From the NCBI RefSeq assembly GCF_018122735.1, contig NZ_JAGRRD010000001.1, positions 706,382 to 770,381 on the forward strand: a stretch of DNA of 64,000 nt, read 5' to 3'. Below are positions 34,451-43,193 of the stretch, piece by piece. The stretch is from Azoarcus sp. L1K30. Its GTDB lineage: Bacteria > Pseudomonadota > Gammaproteobacteria > Burkholderiales > Rhodocyclaceae. Below the pieces are notes generated by a model that did not search any database, was not told where the DNA came from, and was given only the letters and a program-made list of their open reading frames with translations. A program made the translations under genes and the position numbers. The first letter of the stretch is position 1, and the number at the start of each line of letters is the position of its first letter.

Positions 34451-35555
34451 TTAAACGCCCTGCTTGAGACTGGCGGCGATGAAGTCGTCCAGATCGCCAT
34501 CGAGCACGGCCTGGGTGTTGCCGACTTCGTAATTGGTGCGAAGGTCCTTGATGCGCGACTGGTCGAGCACGTAGGAGCGGATCTGGTGTCCCCAGCCGAT
34601 GTCGCTCTTGGAGTCTTCCAGCTTCTGCTGTTCGGACTGGCGCTTGCGCAGTTCCAGTTCGTACAGGCGCGCCTTCAGCATCGACATCGCCTCGGCACGG
34701 TTCTTGTGCTGCGAGCGGTCGTTCTGGCATTGCACGACGGTACCGGTCGGTTCGTGCGTGATACGCACGGCGGAGTCGGTCTTGTTGATGTGCTGGCCAC
34801 CGGCGCCGGAGGCACGGTAGGTGTCGATACGCAGGTCGGCCGGGTTGATCTCGATCTCGATCGAATCATCCACTTCCGGGAACACGAACACCGAGGTGAA
34901 GCTGGTGTGGCGCCGGGCGTTGGAGTCGAACGGGCTCTTGCGCACGAGGCGGTGGATGCCGGTTTCGGTGCGCAGGAAGCCGTAGGCGTAGTCGCCGCTG
35001 ACCTTGATCGTGCAGTTCTTGATGCCCGCGACTTCGCCTTCGGTCTCTTCCATCAGCTCGACGGTGAAGCCTTTCTTCTCGGCATAGCGCAGATACATGC
35101 GTTCGAGCATGCCAGCCCAGTCCTGGGCTTCGGTGCCGCCGGCGCCGGCCTGGATTTCGATGAAGCAGGCGTTCGGGTCCATCGGGTTGCTGAACATGCG
35201 GCGGAATTCGAGCTTGCTGACCAGGGCTTCGAGGCCACCGAGGTCTTCTTCGACGGCGACGAAAGTGTCATCGTCGTCTTCGGCTTCGGCGAGTTCGAAC
35301 AGATCCTTCAGATCCCTGGACTGCTGGTCGATGGTCTGCAGGGTGACCACGACGTCTTCGAGCTGGCGCTTTTCCTTGCCCAGTTCCTGCGCACGTTCGG
35401 CGTTGTCCCAGACCGAGGGGTCTTCCAGTGCGAGGTTAACTTCTTCGAGCTTCGATGCTTTCACATCGTAGTCAAAGATACCTCCGGAGTTCACGACCGC
35501 GGGCGGCGAGGTCGGCGAGTTTTTCGGCGATGGCGTTCTGGCGTTCGGCTTCCAT
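34451..35555 (-). CDS. prfB: Peptide chain release factor 2, programmed +1 frameshift
   Basis: RF2 ends translation at UGA and UAA stops. The gene starts at 35555 ([13 protein letters not shown]), reads 27 codons to CTT TGA, then shifts +1 to reach the main frame (340 codons), giving about 367 residues as in E. coli (365). The SPF anticodon tripeptide (KSPFDSN) and the GGQ catalytic motif ([12 protein letters not shown]) are present. The frameshift makes the cell produce RF2 only when it is scarce. No lysS gene follows, unlike many bacteria. Confidence 0.95.
35471..35487 (-). promoter_or_regulatory. prfB programmed frameshift site
   Basis: On the minus strand CCGGAGGTATCTTTGAC: an internal Shine-Dalgarno-like GGAGGT three bases before CTT followed by an in-frame TGA and C. 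This is the conserved RF2 autoregulatory signal; the first G-run differs slightly from the E. coli AGGGGG. Confidence 0.93.
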
Positions 35556-35664
35556 TTACTGCTCCGGGGGACAATGCGGAAAACCGCGCATTATACCGGT
35601 GAAGGGGGCGGTTTCGCGCAGACGCGATAAACTGCATCCTTGACTCCTGCATCGATCCGCACCA

Positions 35665-36072
35665 ATGGACCTCACTACGCCCGCCCTGCTGTTTCCCGCC
35701 ATCTCGCTGCTGCTGCTGGCCTACACCAACCGCTTCCTGAGCCTGGCGCAGGTGATCCGGCAGCTGCACGCGTCGCCCGACCCGAGCAGCCCGGTGGTGA
35801 TGCTGCAGATTCCCGGGCTCAAGCGTCGCATCAAGATGATTCAGTACATGCAGTCCTTCGGCGTGCTGAGCTTTCTGATGTGCGCGCTGTCGATGCTGGC
35901 GCTGTTCGTGCACAGCGAGGCAGCCGGAAAACTGATGTTCGGCGTCAGTATCGTCACGCTGGCGGTGTCGCTGGTGCTGTCACTGGTGGAGGTGCTGGTG
36001 TCCACCAACGCGTTGTCGGTGGTGGTGGACGACATCGAGCGGATGGCCGAAAGCCCCTTGAAGCACCGCTAG
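35665..36072 (+). CDS. DUF2721 family inner-membrane protein
   Basis: A 135-residue protein with three hydrophobic segments (about 5-25, 62-85 and 92-115) and the family-like stretch FPAISLLLLAYTNRFLSLAQVIRQLH and IKMIQYMQSFGVLSFLMCALSM. DUF2721 proteins are common in proteobacteria and have no known function. Divergent from prfB with 110 bases between. No RBS of note. Confidence 0.82.
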   Translation: MDLTTPALLFPAISLLLLAYTNRFLSLAQVIRQLHASPDPSSPVVMLQIPGLKRRIKMIQYMQSFGVLSFLMCALSMLALFVHSEAAGKLMFGVSIVTLAVSLVLSLVEVLVSTNALSVVVDDIERMAESPLKHR

Positions 36073-36348
36073 CCGGGCAGGTCGCTGGACAAAAGCCGAT
36101 GGAATCGACGCGCGCCGGGTGCCCTTATTGCCTCGGAGCAAGCATGTCCGAAATCAGGTTGACTCGGGCTTCAAAGGAATGTTGTTTTTCGGCATGACGT
36201 TCATGTGAGAGCACCGCCGGTCTGCTGTATGGGTTTTGCATCAATGCAAAGGCCTGTTCGCCCCGGCTTGGCCGTCCGCAGGTGTCGGTCAGCTATACTC
36301 CAATTGCGTTCAGCCGATGTATTGAGGTGACCATACTGGAGGCGTGCA

Positions 36349-37953
36349 TTGACAACTGAAAAAGTGAGAGAGGTCGACATTGCTGCACGCATCTGTCACC
36401 TCGAGGCTGAAAACGGGCAGTTGCGGCGGGAACTGGAGGCTCTCCGGCGCGAACGGCCCGGTGCTTCCAGGGTAAGTGTTTCTGAACAACAGGAATTTTG
36501 TTTGCGTTCGATACTTGACCATTTGCCGGCAATGGTTGGCTACTGGGATAAGGAACAGCGTAACCGCTTCTCTAATCACGCCTATCTGACATGGTTTGGC
36601 CTGGATCCTGAAGAGGTTCACGGCAAGCACATCCGGGAGGTGATCGGCGAGGAGCGTTATCGGCTGAATCTGCCCTATATCGAAGGCGCACTGCGCGGTG
36701 AGACTCAGCAGTTTGAGCGCATGATCCCTAAACCGGAAGGCGATGGCGTTCGCCACTCACTTGCCAACTACATTCCCGATATTGTCGATGGCGAGGTAAG
36801 GGGCTTCTACGTGCTGGTCACCGAGACGAGTGCTCTCCACGATGCCAAGGAGGCGCTGCGCGTCACCGAGGAGCTCTACCGTGCCGTGATCGACGACCAG
36901 ACCGAGCTGATCTCGCGCTTCTCGGTGGATGGGGTCTTCACGTTCGTGAACGCCGTCTTTTGCCGCTTCTTCGGCAAGGAGGCCGACGAGTTGCTTGGAC
37001 GGGCATGGACACCGGCGTGCCATCCGGACGATCTTTCTCATATCGAAGCCCAACTGGCGACCTTGTCGCAGACGCAGCCAACTGTCGTCATCGAGAATCG
37101 CGTGTGGTCAGGTTCCGGTGAATTGCGCTGGATGCAGTTCGTCAATCGTGGATTCTTCGATGGGAATGGCAATCTGCTTGAAGTTCAATCGGTCGGGCGT
37201 GACATTACCGATCGAAAGGCTGCGGAATTCGCGTTGCGAGAAGCCCATGACGAGCTTGAGCGGCGGGTGATAGAGCGGACCGAGCAATTGCGCCGCTTGG
37301 CAATTCAAACCACTTTGGCCGAGGAGCGTGAGCGCCAGTCCATCGCCAGTGACCTGCACGACGGGCTCGGCCAGTTGCTACATGTGGCGAAGATCAAGCT
37401 CGATATCTTGACCAAGCAGTTGCCTGCGTCGGCGTGCGGTCTTGCCGAGGAACTGGATGCCCTTCTAGCTGACGCCTGTCAGGTGACGCGCTCGCTCACC
37501 ACCCAGCTCAGTCCGCCTGTCCTGAGCAAACTCGGCTTGGGTCATGCCTTGCGTTGGTTGGCCGAAGAGATGGATCGCCACTACGGATTGAGCGTCGTCG
37601 TCGACTGTGACGTACGCTGTCCGCAACTGACTTCGGAGCAGGCTTGCATCCTGTTTCGCTCGGCCCGCGAACTGCTGATCAATGTCGCAAAACACGCTGG
37701 ATGCATGGAAGCACATCTGACGATGGCGTGCGACGGTGGGCAACTGGTCCTGACGGTAGCCGATGCCGGTATTGGCATGTCCGATGTTTCCCAGGTCGTG
37801 AACGAGACATACGGCTTTGGGCTGGCCAGCATCCGCGAGCGCCTGACCTGCCGGGGCGGGAGCATGGACATCGTCAGTGTCCCCGGCGCCGGGTCGAGCA
37901 TCACCCTGCATATGCCAATATCGTCTCGCCAGGAAGCATCGGAGCCGAGATGA
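36349..37953 (+). CDS. Cytosolic PAS-PAS sensor histidine kinase (NarX/HisKA_3 type)
   Basis: A 534-residue kinase with no membrane segment. After a short N-terminal coil come two PAS domains (about 50-165 and 172-290), a linker coil, a HisKA_3 dimerisation domain with the phospho-acceptor H337 (DLHDGLGQ) and a HATPase domain (about 430-525; ELLINVAKHA, DAGIGM, GFGLASIRERL). It starts at TTG with GGAGG six bases upstream. It overlaps the response-regulator gene by four bases (ATGA), so the two are partners. Signal unknown; PAS domains might bind haem, flavin or a small molecule. Confidence 0.9.
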   Translation: MTTEKVREVDIAARICHLEAENGQLRRELEALRRERPGASRVSVSEQQEFCLRSILDHLPAMVGYWDKEQRNRFSNHAYLTWFGLDPEEVHGKHIREVIGEERYRLNLPYIEGALRGETQQFERMIPKPEGDGVRHSLANYIPDIVDGEVRGFYVLVTETSALHDAKEALRVTEELYRAVIDDQTELISRFSVDGVFTFVNAVFCRFFGKEADELLGRAWTPACHPDDLSHIEAQLATLSQTQPTVVIENRVWSGSGELRWMQFVNRGFFDGNGNLLEVQSVGRDITDRKAAEFALREAHDELERRVIERTEQLRRLAIQTTLAEERERQSIASDLHDGLGQLLHVAKIKLDILTKQLPASACGLAEELDALLADACQVTRSLTTQLSPPVLSKLGLGHALRWLAEEMDRHYGLSVVVDCDVRCPQLTSEQACILFRSARELLINVAKHAGCMEAHLTMACDGGQLVLTVADAGIGMSDVSQVVNETYGFGLASIRERLTCRGGSMDIVSVPGAGSSITLHMPISSRQEASEPR

Positions 37954-38594
37954 GCATCAGGATCATGCTGGTCGATGACCATCTCATACTGCGAGAAGCG
38001 CTGCGCGGGACACTGAATGCAGAGCCGGGCCTGATGGTGGTCGCTGAAGCGGGAACGGGGCGCGAGGCGCTCGAGTGTTTGAAGAAAGACTGCCCGGACA
38101 TTCTTCTGCTGGACATAGGGTTGCCTGATATGACCGGCATCGATGTCGCGATTCAGGCGCTCGTGGATCATCCGAAACTGATTGTCGTCGCATTGTCCGG
38201 CTATGTCGACAAGGTGTTTATCGATGAGATGCTCAAGGCCGGCGGGCGTGCTTACGTGTCCAAATCGGCCGGCACCCAGGGACTGATTGCGGCCATTCGT
38301 GCCGTTGTCGCGGGCCATGTGTATCTCTCTCCCGAGATTACCGGTGCCATGGTCGACCGAGGCAGTTGCCATGTGCCCGGGTCGGCCCCTCCGCTCAGCA
38401 TCCTTGGTCGTCGTGAGAGAGACGTCCTGAAGTTGCTGGCCAAGGGGCTGCGTTCGTCAGCCATCGGCGCTGAGTTGGGCATCCAACCGGCAACCGTTGA
38501 TGTACACCGCAATAACATCAAGAACAAGCTTGGTCTGCGCACGGTTGCCGAGCTGACCCGCTACGCCATTCGAGAAGGTTTACTGTCATCGTGA
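37950..38594 (+). CDS. NarL/FixJ-family response regulator
   Basis: A 214-residue regulator: receiver domain (about 1-120; acidic pair DD at 9-10, phospho-acceptor Asp in LLLDIGLPD, Lys in YVSKSAG) and a LuxR-type helix-turn-helix (about 150-210; SILGRRERDVLKLLAKGL, IQPATVDVHRNNIKNKL). Partner of the preceding kinase by overlap. The chemotaxis operon starts 254 bases downstream, so this pair may regulate it or merely neighbour it. Confidence 0.92.
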   Translation: MSIRIMLVDDHLILREALRGTLNAEPGLMVVAEAGTGREALECLKKDCPDILLLDIGLPDMTGIDVAIQALVDHPKLIVVALSGYVDKVFIDEMLKAGGRAYVSKSAGTQGLIAAIRAVVAGHVYLSPEITGAMVDRGSCHVPGSAPPLSILGRRERDVLKLLAKGLRSSAIGAELGIQPATVDVHRNNIKNKLGLRTVAELTRYAIREGLLSS

Positions 38595-38848
38595 GATTCG
38601 TCACGAAAACTGCACCCAACTAATGGTTTTTATGTAGTCGAACCAAAGCTTTCACTAATTGTTCTAGAATTATCAAGGCAATAGACTCTCCTCCACTAAT
38701 TCTTCTCGCCCCAACCGGCACCGGCTCAAATGGTCTTCGGTCGAGTAATCAGGCTTCCTGGTTATTTCGGGACCGCCGTTCCCCATAGGCGAAAGGAGTG
38801 TGGCTGCTCTTCCTATTGAGGAGCAGCCGATTTGGGGGAAGAGTCCGA

Positions 38849-40033
38849 GTGAACGATTTCGCTTCTTTGAAATGGACCGCCGCGCCGGCGGTTGTGGTTG
38901 CGGTCCTTGGCGCGCTGGCGGTGCTGTTGGTGGGAGGTGCTTCTTCCCTCGCGCTGATTCTGGCTGCGCTGGTAATTGTGTTCGGTGCCGCGCTGGGCTT
39001 TCTGGCGCAATATCGGATCCGGCGAAGCCTGCGCGAGATCGAGGCGGCGGCCAGTCATGCGCGGGAAAGTCAACGTCTCGAGCAGCAGGCGTCATGTCTG
39101 GGCGGCCTGGACCAGCTCTGTAGCGGTGTGCTGCCGGTCTGGTCCGGGCAAATCGACATGGCACGCAGCCATACCGAGGAATCCATCACCGCACTGACCG
39201 ACCGCTTTGCCGGCATCAGTCAGCGCATTGTCGACACCATGGCTTCTTCGCAGGGTGAATCCGGTGATGGCTTGGTCGCCTTGCTGCGTGAGAACGAAAT
39301 TGAGCTCAATTCCATCATCGTCACGCTGCGCGCAGCACTGGCGACCAAGGACTCGATGCTCAGCGAAATCGCCACCCTTTCGCAGTTCACCGAGAAGCTC
39401 AAGGGGATGGCGCAGAACGTCGGCGACATCGCCAAACAGACAAATCTGCTTGCCCTCAATGCCGCCATTGAGGCGGCACGCGCAGGTGAAGTCGGTCGCG
39501 GATTTGCCGTTGTCGCGGACGAGGTGCGCAAACTCTCCGATCTCTCCGGCGCCACTGGGAAGAAGATCAGCGAAACGGTGGAAACGGTGAATCAAGCAAT
39601 AGCCGCCACCCTACAAATTTCCCAAGAGTACGCCGCGCAGGATGTGGCAATGGTCACCGAGTCCGAAGCGATCATCCAGCATGTCGTTGATCGAACACAG
39701 GAGGCGGCGTTGGGATTGGCCCGATCTTCGGACGTCTTGCGCAGCGAGACCCGGTCAATTGGCGATGAGATTGCCGAAGTGCTGGTTGCCCTGCAGTTCC
39801 AGGACCGGGTCAGCCAGATCCTCGGGCACGTCAGTCGCGACATGAGCAAACTCAAGGATCGGATTGTCGAGCACGAGGGCGCGAGCAGCCGGGGTGATGC
39901 CTCGTCCCGTCTCGATGCCAGCAGTTGGCTCGAAGAGCTCTCCCGCACCTACACGGTTCCCGAACAGCATGTTGTACACGGTGGCGGCAAGCCGGCTGTG
40001 TCTGCTGCAGCGGACGACATTACTTTCTTCTAA
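38849..40033 (+). CDS. Short MCP-like chemotaxis protein with CheZ-like C-terminal motif
   Basis: A 394-residue protein starting at GTG after GGGGGAAGAG. Two membrane segments (about 12-53) with almost no periplasmic loop lead to an MCP signalling domain whose tip is intact ([21 protein letters not shown], residues 194-214). Beyond it, residues 315-325 read [11 protein letters not shown], which matches the CheZ phosphatase motif FQDxxxQ, and the protein ends DDITFF, comparable to the CheY-binding C-terminal peptide of CheZ. cheY follows 19 bases later. It may combine receptor-like signalling with CheY-P removal; this is inference. Confidence 0.85.
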   Translation: MNDFASLKWTAAPAVVVAVLGALAVLLVGGASSLALILAALVIVFGAALGFLAQYRIRRSLREIEAAASHARESQRLEQQASCLGGLDQLCSGVLPVWSGQIDMARSHTEESITALTDRFAGISQRIVDTMASSQGESGDGLVALLRENEIELNSIIVTLRAALATKDSMLSEIATLSQFTEKLKGMAQNVGDIAKQTNLLALNAAIEAARAGEVGRGFAVVADEVRKLSDLSGATGKKISETVETVNQAIAATLQISQEYAAQDVAMVTESEAIIQHVVDRTQEAALGLARSSDVLRSETRSIGDEIAEVLVALQFQDRVSQILGHVSRDMSKLKDRIVEHEGASSRGDASSRLDASSWLEELSRTYTVPEQHVVHGGGKPAVSAAADDITFF

Positions 40034-40052
40034 GCATCAAGAGAACGCCAAA

Positions 40053-40421
40053 ATGGCAAAAACCATCATGATCGTCGACGACTCCGCCTCTTTGCGGCAG
40101 GTTGTCGCCATTTCTCTCAAGGGCGCCGGCTACGACGTCGTTGAAGCCTGCGACGGCAAGGACGCGCTCAGCAAACTGGACGGGCGCAAGCTGCATCTCA
40201 TCATCAGTGACGTCAACATGCCGAACATGGACGGCATCAGCTTTGTCAAGGCGGCCAAGCAACTGCCCGCCTACAAGTTTACGCCGGTGATCATGCTGAC
40301 CACCGAAGCGGGTGACGCGATGAAGCAGCAAGGCCAGGCCGCTGGCGCAAAAGCCTGGGTCGTCAAGCCATTTCAGCCGGCGCAGATGCTATCAGCCGTG
40401 GCCAAGCTGGTGCTGCCGTGA
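40053..40421 (+). CDS. cheY: CheY-type single-domain response regulator
   Basis: A 122-residue receiver domain: acidic pair in IVDDSAS, phospho-acceptor Asp in ISDVNMPNMDG, Thr in MLTTEAG and Lys in VVKPFQP. It should be phosphorylated by the CheA encoded two genes downstream and act on the flagellar switch or a pilus motor. Its stop overlaps the GTG start of the STAS gene (GTGA). Confidence 0.93.
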   Translation: MAKTIMIVDDSASLRQVVAISLKGAGYDVVEACDGKDALSKLDGRKLHLIISDVNMPNMDGISFVKAAKQLPAYKFTPVIMLTTEAGDAMKQQGQAAGAKAWVVKPFQPAQMLSAVAKLVLP

Positions 40422-40726
40422 GTTCATCCGCCGCCTGCGGCCGGCTGGAGATCAAGGGCGAGCTGAATATCTTCACGGCAGCCGAACTGCGCCTGCAGCT
40501 GCTCGAAGCCATCGCTACCTGCACCGAGCTCGAGGTTGATCTGGCGCACGTCAGCGAAATCGACAGCGCCGGGCTGCAGTTGATGCTGGCCGCCAAGCGC
40601 GAAGCGGTCTTGCGTAAGCTGACCTTGCGCTTTACGGGCCACAGCCCGGCGGTGTGCGATGTGCTCGAACTGTGCAAACTCTCGGGCCAACTTGGCGACC
40701 CGGTATTGATTCACTCCCCGTCGTAG
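40418..40726 (+). CDS. STAS-domain protein in the chemotaxis operon
   Basis: A 102-residue STAS domain (SpoIIAA-like) with the conserved phosphorylatable serine S50 in EIDSAGLQLML. Such proteins act as anti-anti-sigma factors or as scaffolds; in chemotaxis operons of beta- and gammaproteobacteria they recur next to cheA and their role is poorly known. Starts at GTG overlapping cheY and is 13 bases before cheA. No kinase or phosphatase of the SpoIIAB/E type is seen nearby. Confidence 0.85.
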   Translation: MSSSAACGRLEIKGELNIFTAAELRLQLLEAIATCTELEVDLAHVSEIDSAGLQLMLAAKREAVLRKLTLRFTGHSPAVCDVLELCKLSGQLGDPVLIHSPS

Positions 40727-40739
40727 GCAGGACTGGACC

Positions 40740-43121
40740 ATGAATCTGGATGATGCCCTCCAAACATTCATCATCGAAGCCAGAGAATTGCTCGAAGACA
40801 TGGAAGCGGCCCTGCTCAGCATCGAGCAGAACCCCGACGATGCCGACACGATCAATGCCATCTTTCGTGCTGCCCATACCATCAAGGGCTCCGCGGGTCT
40901 CTTCGGCTTCGATCATGTGGTGAGCTTCACGCACGTCGCCGAAAGCGTGCTCGACAAGGTGCGCAATGGCGCGATTCCCGTGACCTCCGAACTGGTCGCG
41001 ATCTTTCTCGCGGTCAGCGACCATCTGGGAAATCTGATCTCCGGCATTGCCGCCGGAAATGAGCCGGATGCCGCCATGCAGGCGCTAGCCGACGAGCTGG
41101 TCGCCAAGCTCGGGAGCTATCTCGGTCAGAACGCACAGGCCAACTCCCCGTTGCCAGTGGCCACCGAAGCGGAGACGCCGCTGGAAAGAGAAAACAGTGG
41201 CGGTGTCGATTCCGACAGCTGGCACATTTCTCTGCGGTTTGGCCCCGACGTGCTGCGCAACGGCATGGATCCACTGTCCTTCATTCGGTATCTCTCGACC
41301 TTCGGGAAGATTGTCGGAATTTTCACGCTGGCCGACCAGGTTCCGACCCTCAGTGAGCTTGATCCGGAGAAGAGCTATTTCGGTTTTGAAATCGCGTTCC
41401 AGACCGATGCCGACAAGGAGACCATCGAAGGGGCCTTCGAGTTTGTGCGTGACGATGCCCTGATCCGCATCCTGCCCCCGCACAGTCTGATCTCCGAATA
41501 CCAGCGGCTGATCGAAGCGCTGCCGCAGGAGGAGCTGCGCCTGGGCGAAATCCTCGTGCGCTGTGGCACGCTGACGCAGCATGAGCTCGACGTCGCCCTC
41601 AATCGTCAGGCCGATCATCCGTCGGGCCCGGCCCACCCGCTCGGTGAAGTGCTGGTCGATCAGAAGGTGGTCCAGCCGAAGGTCGTCGAAGCGGCGCTCG
41701 ACAAACAAAAACAGGTCAAGGACGCGAAGGGTGCGGAATCCGGCCTGATCCGCGTCAATGCCGACAATCTCGATGACCATATCAATCTGATCGGCGAACT
41801 GATCATCGCAAGCGCAGGGGCAAACCTGATCGCGCAGCAGACGGCGAATCCCGAGCTGCACGAAGCCGTGGCCAGACTGTCGCGGCTTGTCGAGGAAGTC
41901 CGCGACTCGGCACTGACCTTGCGCATGGTGCAGATCGGCGCCACTTTCAAGCGCTTCCAACGCGTTGTGCGCGACGTCAGCGCCGATCTCGGCAAGGACA
42001 TCCGTCTGGAGATCAGCGGTGGCGACACCGATCTCGACAAGACTGTGGTCGAGAAAATCGGCGACCCGCTGACCCACCTCGTGCGCAACTCGATGGATCA
42101 TGGCATCGAGCCTGTCGAAGTCCGACTGGCGCGGGGCAAACCCGCCTACGGCACGGTCCATCTGAATGCCTATCACGATTCGGGCAGCATCGTCATCGAA
42201 GTCGTCGACGATGGCGGCGGCCTGAAGCGCGACCGGATTCTGGCGAAGGCCGTCGAACGCGGCCTGATCAAGCCCGAGCAGCAGCTCTCCGACCAGGAAA
42301 TCCATCAGTTGATCTTCATGCCCGGTTTTTCGACGGTCGAACAGGTCAGCAACCTGTCCGGGCGCGGCGTCGGCATGGATGTCGTCTATCGCAATATCAC
42401 CGCTTTGCGCGGCACTGTGGACGTCGACAGCACCGAAGGCGTCGGCACCACCATGCGGATTCGCCTGCCGCTGACCCTGGCCATCATTGACGGTTTCCTG
42501 GTCGGGGTGAGTGCCTCGTCCTTCGTGGTGCCGCTCGATATGGTTGTCGAATGCGTCGAATTGCCACCGGAACAGACTGGCGACTCGCAGGGCCACGACC
42601 ATCTCAATCTGCGCGGTGAAGTGCTGCCTTTCATCCGCCTGAAGGAGATATTCGATGTTCCAGAGCTCGCGCCGTTCTCCCCGGATGGCGATGAAGAGGA
42701 TGACGATACCGAGGCAGGGACGTCCCGGTTGAGCGGGGCCACCGGCTTGCTGACAGAAGAGGGGGCCGCAGCCTTGGCCAAGGACCCGGAACTCGCCTTC
42801 CTGCTCAACCCCGTGTCGCGGGAAAACGTCGTGGTGGTCCAGTACGCGGGGCGTCGGGCCGGCCTTGTGGTGGACAAGCTGATGGGCGAGTTCCAGACCG
42901 TGATCCGACCGCTCGGGGAGGTCTTCAACGGTCTCGAGGGGATCAGCGGTTTCACCATCCTGGGTAACGGCAATGTCGCCCTGATCCTCGATGTACCGGG
43001 CTTGGTCCGACGGGTGGCGGGGAACGAAAGCCGGCGTAATGGGGGCAGCGGCATATCCCTGCAGTCGGCCAAGGACGATGGCGCGGGCCGGAAACTAATC
43101 GGAGTGGGCGGGGCGCAATGA
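40740..43121 (+). CDS. cheA: Chemotaxis histidine kinase CheA with an unusual P2 region
   Basis: A 793-residue CheA. HPt domain with phospho-acceptor H46 (AAHTIKGSAG); a P2-like region (about 160-250); a two-fold motif at 267-323 (RLGEILVRCGTLTQHELDVAL then LGEVLVDQKVVQPKVVEAAL, shown as two halves) resembling MshEN c-di-GMP-binding repeats; dimerisation helices about 335-420; ATPase core (HLVRNSMDHGIE, DDGGGL, GRGVGMDVV) and a CheW-like end domain with an extra acidic insert (about 646-690). It phosphorylates CheY and CheB. The MshEN-like part is not in standard CheA. Confidence 0.93.
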   Translation: MNLDDALQTFIIEARELLEDMEAALLSIEQNPDDADTINAIFRAAHTIKGSAGLFGFDHVVSFTHVAESVLDKVRNGAIPVTSELVAIFLAVSDHLGNLISGIAAGNEPDAAMQALADELVAKLGSYLGQNAQANSPLPVATEAETPLERENSGGVDSDSWHISLRFGPDVLRNGMDPLSFIRYLSTFGKIVGIFTLADQVPTLSELDPEKSYFGFEIAFQTDADKETIEGAFEFVRDDALIRILPPHSLISEYQRLIEALPQEELRLGEILVRCGTLTQHELDVALNRQADHPSGPAHPLGEVLVDQKVVQPKVVEAALDKQKQVKDAKGAESGLIRVNADNLDDHINLIGELIIASAGANLIAQQTANPELHEAVARLSRLVEEVRDSALTLRMVQIGATFKRFQRVVRDVSADLGKDIRLEISGGDTDLDKTVVEKIGDPLTHLVRNSMDHGIEPVEVRLARGKPAYGTVHLNAYHDSGSIVIEVVDDGGGLKRDRILAKAVERGLIKPEQQLSDQEIHQLIFMPGFSTVEQVSNLSGRGVGMDVVYRNITALRGTVDVDSTEGVGTTMRIRLPLTLAIIDGFLVGVSASSFVVPLDMVVECVELPPEQTGDSQGHDHLNLRGEVLPFIRLKEIFDVPELAPFSPDGDEEDDDTEAGTSRLSGATGLLTEEGAAALAKDPELAFLLNPVSRENVVVVQYAGRRAGLVVDKLMGEFQTVIRPLGEVFNGLEGISGFTILGNGNVALILDVPGLVRRVAGNESRRNGGSGISLQSAKDDGAGRKLIGVGGAQ

Positions 43122-43193
43122 TCTAGCGCTCGTCGTAGTGACCAGAACAGCAGCTATCCGCTGAAAGAACACCAATTCCTCTAGGAGAGGGAC

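Noticed and set aside
36268-36299. Sigma-70 promoter before the PAS-PAS kinase (TTGGCC and TATACT)
   Set aside because: The -10 is good but the spacing of 20 bases and weak -35 make it doubtful.
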